NCBI GenBank assembly: GCA_934277655.1
Contig: CAKQVC010000150.1
Span: forward strand, 1 to 5,654
From: an uncultured Clostridia bacterium
GTDB taxonomy: Bacteria > Bacillota > Clostridia > Peptostreptococcales > Anaerovoracaceae
Direction of reading: 5' to 3'
DNA: 5,654 nucleotides
Part shown: positions 1 through 5,654 of the stretch, in pieces
How the letters are laid out: every line of letters starts with the position of its first letter
How positions within the stretch are numbered: the stretch's first letter is position 1
Notes under the pieces: model-generated
Databases searched by the model: none
Seen by the model: the letters and a program-made list of their open reading frames with translations, nothing else
What the model was told of the DNA's origin: nothing
Made by a program: the position numbers and the translations under genes

Positions 1-1
1 G

Positions 2-3000
2 TTGAAAGCTTCTGATGAAAATTTTAAATTTAATGATGCATCAGGTTTGAAGAGTGCCTCATCGAATATGATGTATGCAACCATCGGAACCTTCTTCGGC
101 GTAAAGAGTGAAGGCGGAAGATACTGGAAAGTTCAAGTTGTTTCAAAAGACGGAACAGTAAGATATGAATCGAAAAACGACAGCAGTCTTTACTTCGCAG
201 AAGGATCCAGACTTACGGACGGTGATACGGTCACATTCCGCTACACAGCATCTTTAAAAGATTTACAGACCGCTGTTGATAAGGCTAAGCGTGTTACTGA
301 AGGAAACTATACCGCAGAATCCTATGCAGCGCTTAAGAGTGCATTGGAAAATGGTGAAACTCTAATTACAAATGGATTTACAGCAGAACAGAGTGCAGTT
401 GATGCAGCAAAAGCAGAGATTGAATCTGCAATTGAAGGCCTGAAAAGCAACGTAAATCTTTTGGATGAACTCCCAAATCTACTGAAGAACCTTGCAAAAA
501 GTGAGGAATGGCAGACTGGTACTGGTGATGGATACGGCGTACTTGCATTGAGCAGAGCAGGTCTATCCATGACTGAAACTGGACTTGCAAGATTCATAGA
601 AGCTGCGGACAGAGACTTAAAGAACACTTATGCCAGCAGACCGACTAGGGATATAATGCGCTCCGCTCTTGGCATGACTGCACTTGGAAACGATTTGAAC
701 TACTATATTCCGGAAGGCGGAACTAAAGCAGCCCTTTCCCAGATGTGGCAGGATAACTTTAAAGATACAAACACTTCTAGCATGAGCCTTGCCGGCTGGC
801 TTCTTATTAGTCGCACTGGCGCTTATCCGGAGCTGAAAGACGGTGATAAAGTGGCTGTTGAAAAGCACCTGCTGGATATCTTTGACGAGAAAGTAGGAGG
901 CTGGAAAAGTGGCTCCCGGCTGGATATAGAATATACAGCTTACGCAATCATGGCGTTAGCAGATGTATACGAAGACAGCACGAATCAAAACCACGAAGCA
1001 GCAGTTCAAAAAATTGATAAAGCAATTGCAACCTTAAAGACAAATTATACAAAGACAACAACCCTCGAAGATCGCTGTTATATTGCCATGGCGTTGATGG
1101 CTTTAGGAGAAGATCCAGAAACCGTAAAAGTAAATGAAACTGGTTTGATTTCATCCTTTATTCCGAATCTTTTGGCAGATAGGACAGGATTTACGGAATC
1201 TGTAACTCAAGTTAAATACAGTAAAAACTTTACACCGACTGTAATTTTAACCTTGCAAATGTATCAGGAGTTTAAAGCAAACGACAAAAAGGCATCCCTA
1301 AATGTCAAGGATACCTATCCAACAGAAGCTAAGAAAGCATTAAAAGACGCTTTGACAGAGGCTTCAGCAGAGGAGGCCGAAAACTATTCTTCAGATTCCT
1401 ATGCACCACTTGCCGAAGCGATTGAAAAAGCACAGAAGGCGTTGTATTCTCTTAACACGACAGCTGAACAGGCAAAAGAATGTGAGAATAACTTAAAATC
1501 GGCAGTAAAGAATCTAGTTTTGATAAAAGATACAACAAAACTCTCAGCGACTATTGCAGAAGCAAAGGCGATAGACCTTAAAAAGTATAACTATACTGAA
1601 GCATCACAAAAAGCTCTAACAGACGCATTGAGTGCGGCGGAAACAGTTTTGACAGAAACAGATGCAAGTCAGAGCAGAATTAATGCTGCAGAGACAGCCC
1701 TTCGCAATGCAATTGACGGTCTGCAGGTAAATGGTGAGGAAGAAATTGACAAGATAATTAAAGCAATTTCAAAGAAATGGATCGCTGATAAATCATCAAC
1801 CGCTGACGATTGGAAAATCGTTGATATGGCAATGCTCGGAAAGGCAGATGCTCTTTTTGCAAAGGAAAGCGACAAACAGCATTATGTATCGAAAGCAATC
1901 AACGGAATTAACCCGCTTTCGGTAACTGACTATGAAAGAGTGCTGATTGCATTAACTGCACTTGGAATTGACGGCAGCAAGCTGAACGAATACCGGACAT
2001 TCTACGATCAGAAGGGAAATGTTGTCACGAATCTGATTGCCTCGATTCAGAGTTTTCCAGAATCCGCAATGTCTGTAAACAGCGCGACCTTCGCGTTGCT
2101 TGCATTTGACAGCGGCGAATATGAGGTAAAAAATGGCACATGGAGCAGAGAAAACCTGATGCAGTATCTGCTGAAACAGCAGCTTACAGACGGAGGATGG
2201 AACCTGCAGACAAGCGGAGCCGCGGACCCGGATGTAACAGCTATGGCAATTTCAGCACTTGCGCCTTATGCAAAAGATAATAAAAATGTTGAAAATGCAG
2301 TAAGTAAGGCACTTGCGACCTTAAGCAAACTGCAGGACAAGAACGGTAAGTATGCGTCATATGATACAATCAATTCCAACTCGTCTGCGATGGTAATGAT
2401 TGCGTTAGCCTCTATGGGAAAAGATGCGGCAAAAGACGAAGCTTTCACGAAATGGTCAGCAGGAAAGCAAAACAGTGTTCTCAGCGGACTTTTAACCTTT
2501 AAAATATCATATTCAGATGAATTTGGATACGATAATAACAGAATTGCAAACGCATTATCGACCGAACAGGGATTACGCGCGCTGGCAGCATACAGAAGTT
2601 ACTTGTATGCGAAAGCAGCAGTGCAGCCTTACGCCTTTGGTAAACCAGATGCACCAGAAAAGTGGGCGGAAGAGGCAGTTGCAGTAAGCCTTAAAATTGT
2701 AAGGGAACCGAGCAAAACAACCTATCAAAAGGGCGAAAAATTCGAGTCGTCAGGGCTTGCTGTTAAAGTAACTTTCAGCGATGGAACGGTAATTGAACCG
2801 GCAACCAAGGATTTGGAAATAGTTGGTTTTGATTCTTCAACTACTGGTGAAAGAACCTTAAAGGTTAAATATCAAAACGTTTATGCTGTATTTAAGGTGA
2901 AAATCGAAGGCAGCAGTGCGCCATCTTCAAACGTTGTTTATTTGAGAGTTGCTGACCCACAGGGTAAGACGTATTTCGAAAAGAAGGAGCTGACCTATGA

Positions 3001-4060
3001 ACAGGGTGAGACTGCATTTTCAGTTTTAGGTAAGGCAGGACTTTCCTACCGTCCGAACTGGAATACGAAGTATGAAGGGGTATATGTAGAAGCCATTGAA
3101 GGTCTTGGAGAATTTGATTGCGGTCCGAATTCAGGCTGGATGTATCGTGTGAATGGTTATTTCCCTTCATACTCAGCTTCTCTTTATAAGCTGAAAGCGG
3201 GAGATTATGTAGAATGGCTCTATACGCGCGACCTTGGAAAAGATATTGGGAATTCCTATAGTGGTACTGTCGAAGAGATCAAGGATGTCACCACTGACAC
3301 TAAGACGAAAACAACCACTTCTCCAACTGAAGTCAAGGTGAGCGAAAAGACCGCGTCAGATGGCACCAAGACCAAAGTTGCCGATGTCAAAGTCTCTGCT
3401 GACAATCAGAAGGAAATTCTGAAACAGGTGAAAGCAAGTAAATCGAAAGAAATTATCCTGAATGTTTCCAAAGCGGCAGTTGGCGATGCGACGAAGGCGG
3501 ATGTAACACTCGATAAGAGCTTCATCGACTCCATTATAAAGGATACCGATGCGAAGCTGACCATCAAGACTCCGTTTGACGATAAGACTTACACGCAGGA
3601 TGAGCTGAAAGCGATGTCGGAAGCCACGACAGGCTCCACGATAACCGTTGCAATCGAAAGGACAGCGGAAGAGCCAGCCAATGACAACGCAGCTAAAATT
3701 GCGAAAGCAAAGAAGCTGACCGCATCCATGAGGCTGACAGCACGCTCCGCAAAGACTGCAAAGAAGAACGTCCAAGTAACGGTTAAGACAAGCAGCAAGA
3801 CGACAGCTTCCATCAAGGAACTGAAAGATCTTGGCTATACGGTTAAGTACAGATACTATCGTTCTGCGAAGAAAGCAGCTTCGTATAAGTCCACAGTTAC
3901 AAAGAAAACTGCAACCTATACGAATACAAGCGGTAAGAAGGGCACGAAGTATTTCTATAAAGTGCAGGTAAGAGTTTACGATGAAAACGGCAAGCTCGTT
4001 TCGAAGACAGCACTGAAACAGTGTAAGTACGCAGCAAGAACATGGAGTAAAACAAAATAA
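2..4060 (+). CDS. Giant modular surface protein with two alpha/alpha toroids, FIVAR repeats, Ig-like and DUF4430 domains (5'-partial)
   Basis: The frame is open from the first codon (TTG at base 2) to TAA at 4058-4060, 1352 codons. TTG is probably not the start: no leader or signal peptide is visible, so the N-terminus lies outside. Modules by residue: 1-83, a beta-rich piece ending in DGDTVTFRYT, like the end of a DUF4430 domain; 85-150, FIVAR-like helices; 154-424, a terpenoid-cyclase-like toroid with GGW near 301; 439-510 and 510-578, two more FIVAR-like units; 580-880, a second toroid with the DGGW repeat at 730-733 and a DPDVTAMAISAL helix; 895-970, a bacterial Ig-like (Big_3-type) domain; 976-1080, DUF4430 with GWMYRVNG at 1045-1052; 1100-1223, a Thr/Lys-rich linker and beta region; 1236-1352, a basic Fn3-like terminal domain (KYRYYRSAKK). 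No LPXTG or SLH motif is seen at the C-terminus. Toroid plus DUF4430 resembles intrinsic factor/transcobalamin, so corrinoid binding is an inference; glycan or protein binding is an alternative. I assume extracellular location from the module types. Confidence 0.9.
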   Translation: MKASDENFKFNDASGLKSASSNMMYATIGTFFGVKSEGGRYWKVQVVSKDGTVRYESKNDSSLYFAEGSRLTDGDTVTFRYTASLKDLQTAVDKAKRVTEGNYTAESYAALKSALENGETLITNGFTAEQSAVDAAKAEIESAIEGLKSNVNLLDELPNLLKNLAKSEEWQTGTGDGYGVLALSRAGLSMTETGLARFIEAADRDLKNTYASRPTRDIMRSALGMTALGNDLNYYIPEGGTKAALSQMWQDNFKDTNTSSMSLAGWLLISRTGAYPELKDGDKVAVEKHLLDIFDEKVGGWKSGSRLDIEYTAYAIMALADVYEDSTNQNHEAAVQKIDKAIATLKTNYTKTTTLEDRCYIAMALMALGEDPETVKVNETGLISSFIPNLLADRTGFTESVTQVKYSKNFTPTVILTLQMYQEFKANDKKASLNVKDTYPTEAKKALKDALTEASAEEAENYSSDSYAPLAEAIEKAQKALYSLNTTAEQAKECENNLKSAVKNLVLIKDTTKLSATIAEAKAIDLKKYNYTEASQKALTDALSAAETVLTETDASQSRINAAETALRNAIDGLQVNGEEEIDKIIKAISKKWIADKSSTADDWKIVDMAMLGKADALFAKESDKQHYVSKAINGINPLSVTDYERVLIALTALGIDGSKLNEYRTFYDQKGNVVTNLIASIQSFPESAMSVNSATFALLAFDSGEYEVKNGTWSRENLMQYLLKQQLTDGGWNLQTSGAADPDVTAMAISALAPYAKDNKNVENAVSKALATLSKLQDKNGKYASYDTINSNSSAMVMIALASMGKDAAKDEAFTKWSAGKQNSVLSGLLTFKISYSDEFGYDNNRIANALSTEQGLRALAAYRSYLYAKAAVQPYAFGKPDAPEKWAEEAVAVSLKIVREPSKTTYQKGEKFESSGLAVKVTFSDGTVIEPATKDLEIVGFDSSTTGERTLKVKYQNVYAVFKVKIEGSSAPSSNVVYLRVADPQGKTYFEKKELTYEQGETAFSVLGKAGLSYRPNWNTKYEGVYVEAIEGLGEFDCGPNSGWMYRVNGYFPSYSASLYKLKAGDYVEWLYTRDLGKDIGNSYSGTVEEIKDVTTDTKTKTTTSPTEVKVSEKTASDGTKTKVADVKVSADNQKEILKQVKASKSKEIILNVSKAAVGDATKADVTLDKSFIDSIIKDTDAKLTIKTPFDDKTYTQDELKAMSEATTGSTITVAIERTAEEPANDNAAKIAKAKKLTASMRLTARSAKTAKKNVQVTVKTSSKTTASIKELKDLGYTVKYRYYRSAKKAASYKSTVTKKTATYTNTSGKKGTKYFYKVQVRVYDENGKLVSKTALKQCKYAARTWSKTK

Positions 4061-4150
4061 CGAATCTTCCAATTTCTATGCGGCTTCGACGCGAACGCCG
4101 TTGGCGCAAGGAGGATTCGATATAATTTCTTCGACTATGCTCGGAAATTA
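4061..4150 (+). other. Structured 3' region after the giant gene: nested inverted repeats
   Basis: CGAATCTTCC (4061-4070), directly after the stop codon, can pair with GGAGGATTCG (4110-4119) with one G-U pair. Inside it sits a small GC hairpin, CGCC-GTT-GGCG (4096-4106). A second hairpin follows, AATTTC..CGA (4124-4134) against TCGGAAATT (4141-4149), with a two-base bulge and a six-base loop. Neither hairpin has a following U-run, so these are not terminators by themselves. They could stabilise the mRNA 3' end or be a small repeat remnant; I recognise no RNA family. Confidence 0.35.
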
Positions 4151-4169
4151 GAACTTGTATGTAAGCACG

Positions 4170-4212
4170 CGAAAACTCATTGAGAAATTCTCAGTGGGTT
4201 TTCGTATTTTTT
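4170..4212 (+). terminator. Strong rho-independent terminator of the giant gene
   Basis: A 15-pair uninterrupted stem (C4170 to G4204, two G-U pairs) closes a five-base AAATT loop, and the tail TATTTTTTG follows at once. It lies about 110 bases after the stop codon of the giant gene and just before the next promoter, so it separates the two transcription units. The lower stem has GAAAA opposite TTTTC, so weak activity on the other strand is possible. Confidence 0.85.
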
Positions 4213-4213
4213 G

Positions 4214-4242
4214 TTGTTTCATGGGCGAAAATTAAGTATACT
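4214..4242 (+). promoter_or_regulatory. Sigma-A-type promoter for the truncated nuclease gene
   Basis: TTGTTT (4214-4219) and TATACT (4237-4242) are separated by exactly 17 bases, with an AT-rich continuation (ATAAATAA). The -35 overlaps the end of the preceding terminator U-run. Initiation near 4249 would give a leader of about 55 bases before the ATG at 4304. Confidence 0.65.
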
Positions 4243-4288
4243 ATAAATAAGTGTACGTGTGGAAAAGACAGAAAGCACAGACTTCTTG

Positions 4289-4295
4289 AAGGGAG
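4289..4295 (+). promoter_or_regulatory. Ribosome binding site AAGGGAG deciding the 4304 start
   Basis: AAGGGAG lies eight bases before ATG 4304. A TAA in the same frame at 4298-4300, two codons before the ATG, prevents any longer in-frame product, so this site fixes the start of the short gene. Confidence 0.7.
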
Positions 4296-4303
4296 CGTAA
4301 GAA

Positions 4304-4870
4304 ATGCTGGCATATTTTGAGTCAGAGGAAGATTTTGGTGAAATAAAGAAATGGTATGGCGGATATTATTTCGGTGAAACGGAAATTTATAACCCGTGGA
4401 GCATAATTAACTATATACGTAATTGCGATCAAGTTCCGAATTTTCCGCGAAAATACTGGGCAAACAGTTCTTCCAAGCGAATGCTCATTCGTAGGATTGT
4501 AGACGCGGCGGAAAACTTTATTTCCACGCAGTTACATGACACAATCTGCCACTTTCACTTGAGTTACTATCGCGAGTTTCTTGTGAATCTTTTGAAGAAT
4601 AACGGTTATCTTGCAAGTCCCAACCGCGAGAGCGGAAACGGAAGACCCGACATTGTGATGACGGAACTGAAATTCAGAGGCAGAGCGATGATTTTGGAAC
4701 TGAAAATTTCAGACACAATTCAGGGGATGGAGAAGAAGTGCGAGGAAGCACTCGCGCAGATAGAAGCGCAGAAGTACACAGTCCCGATTGCAGAAGACGG
4801 CTATCAGCCAATTCTCAAATATGCAATCTGCTTCTTTAAGAAAGGATGCGTGGTGCGGAAAACGGAATAA
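4304..4870 (+). CDS. Truncated AAA-ATPase-like/DUF1703 family protein retaining the PD-(D/E)XK nuclease domain
   Basis: This 188-residue product matches only the later part of a family that normally has an N-terminal AAA-ATPase-like domain and a C-terminal PD-(D/E)XK domain (usually around 500 residues, from memory). Residues 10-58 carry the family signature from the end of the ATPase-like domain (KKWYGGYYFGETEIYNPWS, then YWANSS). Walker A and B are absent. After about residue 72 the sequence jumps to the C-terminal part (SYYREF, NGYLASPNRESGNGRPDIV), so a large middle segment seems to be missing. The nuclease core looks intact: D116 in GRPD, then E132-L-K134 after a hydrophobic strand, then the helix EEALAQIEAQKY. 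It has its own promoter, a good ribosome binding site and an uninterrupted frame, so a product could be made. A decaying remnant is my preferred reading; a minimal stand-alone nuclease is possible. Confidence 0.75.
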   Translation: MLAYFESEEDFGEIKKWYGGYYFGETEIYNPWSIINYIRNCDQVPNFPRKYWANSSSKRMLIRRIVDAAENFISTQLHDTICHFHLSYYREFLVNLLKNNGYLASPNRESGNGRPDIVMTELKFRGRAMILELKISDTIQGMEKKCEEALAQIEAQKYTVPIAEDGYQPILKYAICFFKKGCVVRKTE

Positions 4871-4880
4871 CGAGGAGATA

Positions 4881-4898
4881 AAAAGGGGGAGTCACCCC
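4881..4898 (-). terminator. Short GC hairpin with U-run on the minus strand
   Basis: Read on the minus strand, GGGG-TGACT-CCCC is followed by CTTTTTATC, a very short intrinsic-terminator-like shape. On the plus strand the same hairpin is followed by AAAATCC and would not terminate. It is the last of three such hairpins met by a transcript coming from the Rpn pseudogene. The four-pair stem makes function uncertain. Confidence 0.3.
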
Positions 4899-4908
4899 AA
4901 AATCCTCC
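4892..4908 (+). repeat. Left copy of a 17 bp imperfect direct repeat flanking the Rpn pseudogene
   Basis: TCACCCCAAAATCCTCC here matches TCACCTAAAAATCCTCC at 5474-5490 at 15 of 17 positions, in the same orientation. The pair brackets the pseudogene with its terminators, promoter and upstream repeats. It may be a trace of insertion or simply chance in AT/CT-rich sequence. Confidence 0.35.
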
Positions 4909-4917
4909 TTGCGAGCC

Positions 4918-4951
4918 AAAGAAAATCAGCAACCTGCATGCACAGGCTGCT
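4918..4951 (-). terminator. Minus-strand intrinsic terminator, possibly bidirectional
   Basis: The stem spans 4928-4936 and 4943-4951 around a six-base loop. On the minus strand all nine positions pair, one as G-U (AGCAGCCUG against CAGGUUGCU), and the tail is GATTTTCTTT. On the plus strand that position becomes an A-C mismatch, but TTTT still follows at 4951-4954. It may therefore also help end the plus-strand nuclease transcript. Confidence 0.55.
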
Positions 4952-4954
4952 TTT

Positions 4955-4988
4955 AAGAAAACCGCACCTGCAATAAACTGCAAGTGCG
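4955..4988 (-). terminator. Minus-strand intrinsic terminator of the Rpn pseudogene
   Basis: On the minus strand CGCACTTGCA pairs with TGCAGGTGCG (4979-4988 with 4963-4972), ten pairs with one U-G pair, around a six-base loop. GTTTTCTT follows directly. It begins 25 bases past the stop codon of the minus-strand pseudogene. On the plus strand the U-G pair becomes a C-A mismatch and no U-run follows, so the orientation is clear. Confidence 0.7.
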
Positions 4989-5012
4989 AACTACTCGATT
5001 AATACATAGCGC

Positions 5013-5319
5013 TTATAATTCTTCCACCTCTTCGTCGGAAAGCCCGGTTATTTTTTTTATGACATCTTTCGTGAGGTCTTCTTCCTTCATGCTTTTCGCA
5101 ATTTCGCGCTTTTCATGTGCGGCGCCCTCAGTGCGTCCCCTTGACAGTCCAGCCGCTTCGCCCATTTCGAACGGATCTTTCAGACAGATAAAAATGACAT
5201 AACTCGGCCTTTCCCGGAAAGAGTCGCTGAATGAATTCCGCGCAAATCTCCTCGTCCTGCATGACGAGTGCAAACATCAGTTTGTTGTTGAACTTGTATT
5301 TAGCCATATTTTTCTCCAT
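5013..5319 (-). pseudogene. Rpn-family (PD-(D/E)XK recombination-promoting nuclease/transposase) pseudogene, internally deleted and frameshifted
   Basis: The N-terminus, in one frame from ATG 5319 (or ATG 5307), reads AKYKFNNKLMFALVMQDEE then FIQRLFPGK, the typical opening of clostridial Rpn/PD-(D/E)XK transposase proteins. At about 5200-5214 the family match moves to another frame: SYVIFICLKDPFEMG, normally about 80-100 residues further on. The intervening part, which should hold the catalytic Asp and Glu-x-Gln/Lys residues, is gone. A second join at about 5150-5163 skips from DPFEMG to the C-terminal Gly-rich helix and the ending KKITGLSDEEVEEL, this time in frame. The N-terminal frame itself stops at about 5128. 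Normal members are near 300 residues; about 100 codons remain. ATG 5319 has only a weak upstream CGGA, and ATG 5307 has GGAG at four bases. It is flanked by its own promoter and terminators. No active nuclease is expected. Confidence 0.75.
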
Positions 5320-5366
5320 TTCCGAGCTTGCGCGCGTGCTCTGATTCATACAGAATCTGTAAGATA

Positions 5367-5395
5367 ATATTAGCATGATATGGAAATAAATGCAA
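5367..5395 (-). promoter_or_regulatory. Minus-strand promoter of the Rpn pseudogene
   Basis: On the minus strand TTGCAT (5395-5390) and TAATAT (5372-5367) are 17 bases apart, with an extended -10 TGC just before TAATAT. Initiation near 5360 gives a leader of about 40-50 bases before ATG 5319 or 5307. This argues against the longer minus-strand reading frame that begins at a TTG at 5454, upstream of the promoter. Confidence 0.6.
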
Positions 5396-5421
5396 TGCAA
5401 ATAATGGGATTTGTGTCTAAG

Positions 5422-5452
5422 AAAATTCCGACGGATTCCGACAAAATTCGAC
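5422..5452. repeat. Three tandem 10-11 bp repeats, consensus AAAATTCCGAC
   Basis: The copies are AAAATTCCGAC (5422-5432), GGATTCCGAC (5433-5442) and AAAATTCGAC (5443-5452). Spacing is about one helical turn, and the array lies 27 bases upstream of the -35 of the minus-strand promoter. Its place suits a regulator binding array or an element edge. I recognise no specific family. Confidence 0.6.
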
Positions 5453-5473
5453 AAGCGAGATCAAAGCGTCTCT

Positions 5474-5490
5474 TCACCTAAAAATCCTCC
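5474..5490 (+). repeat. Right copy of a 17 bp imperfect direct repeat flanking the Rpn pseudogene
   Basis: TCACCTAAAAATCCTCC is the partner of the copy at 4892-4908. It lies between the three-copy repeat and the promoter of the last reading frame. Confidence 0.35.
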
Positions 5491-5513
5491 CAAACCATCT
5501 AAAAAATTGCCCC

Positions 5514-5542
5514 TTTACAAGCGTGATGACTTGGTGTAGAAT
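5514..5542 (+). promoter_or_regulatory. Sigma-A-type promoter for the repeat-containing reading frame
   Basis: TTTACA (5514-5519) and TAGAAT (5537-5542) are 17 bases apart, each one base from consensus. Initiation near 5549-5550 would leave a leader of about 27 bases. It also means that the ATG at 5541, which overlaps the -10, cannot be the start from this promoter. Confidence 0.65.
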
Positions 5543-5576
5543 GAGAGGTGATTTTGGAAATACGAGGAAATCAAAC

Positions 5577-5654
<78 letters not shown>

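Noticed and set aside
3356..4072. A 238-codon minus-strand open frame opposite the end of the giant gene
   Set aside because: It is Cys/Arg/Leu-rich without recognisable domains and lies wholly opposite a well-supported coding frame, so it is a shadow.
4110..4126. GGAGG followed by TATAAT, as a possible promoter or start signal after the giant gene
   Set aside because: No -35 hexamer lies at an acceptable distance from TATAAT (TTGGCG is only 14 bases away), and no open frame follows the GGAGG.
4247..4297. A 17-codon frame upstream of and in register with the nuclease gene, ending at TAA 4298
   Set aside because: It shows no resemblance to the family N-terminus and is better explained as the transcribed leader.
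4788..4976. A plus-strand 62-codon frame overlapping the end of the nuclease gene
   Set aside because: It runs out of frame through the nuclease C-terminus and the terminator hairpins and has no convincing ribosome binding site.
4984..5202. A plus-strand 72-codon open frame
   Set aside because: It is antisense to the Rpn pseudogene C-terminus, is Ser-rich and shows no family features. The minus-strand reading gives clear family motifs.
5320..5454. A longer N-terminus of the minus-strand frame starting at TTG 5454
   Set aside because: The extension crosses the promoter at 5367-5395 and the triple repeat. Family similarity begins only near ATG 5319/5307.

Overview
The window looks like part of a low-to-mid GC anaerobic Firmicute, probably a Clostridia/Eubacteriales member of the Mogibacterium or Eubacterium type. 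This rests on recalled family resemblance, not on a search. The clues are a very large modular surface protein with FIVAR, alpha/alpha-toroid, bacterial Ig-like and DUF4430 modules and a Lys/Tyr-rich C-terminal domain; the AAA-ATPase-like/PD-(D/E)XK and Rpn-type nuclease families that are abundant in such genomes; and AT-rich sigma-A style promoters with purine-rich ribosome binding sites.

Layout. Bases 1-4060 (+) are the 3' part of one giant gene whose start lies outside the window. It is followed by a structured stretch (4061-4150) and a strong intrinsic terminator (about 4170-4212). A new promoter (4214-4242) and ribosome binding site then drive a short gene (4304-4870, +). This encodes the C-terminal nuclease domain of an AAA-ATPase-like/DUF1703 family protein that has lost its ATPase part and some of its middle. 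Bases 4871-5012 hold a series of hairpins whose pairing and U-tracts fit best on the minus strand. They close a minus-strand Rpn-family nuclease/transposase pseudogene (5013-5319), which keeps its promoter, N-terminus and C-terminal helix but has two internal deletions and a frame change. Upstream of it (5422-5452) is a three-copy 10-11 bp repeat. At the right edge another promoter (5514-5542) leads into a new plus-strand reading frame that runs straight into a GCAA tetranucleotide repeat. The repeat continues to the last base, so its length and the rest of the gene are not visible.

How the parts relate. There is no obvious operon: each coding unit has its own promoter or terminator. The large protein is probably secreted and may capture a ligand, since a toroid plus a DUF4430 (transcobalamin-like C-terminal) module is the fold pair of vertebrate cobalamin carriers. 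The region to its right looks like a decaying accessory stretch with remnants of two nuclease families. It ends in a candidate phase-variable gene, which is the most unusual signal here together with the double-toroid protein.
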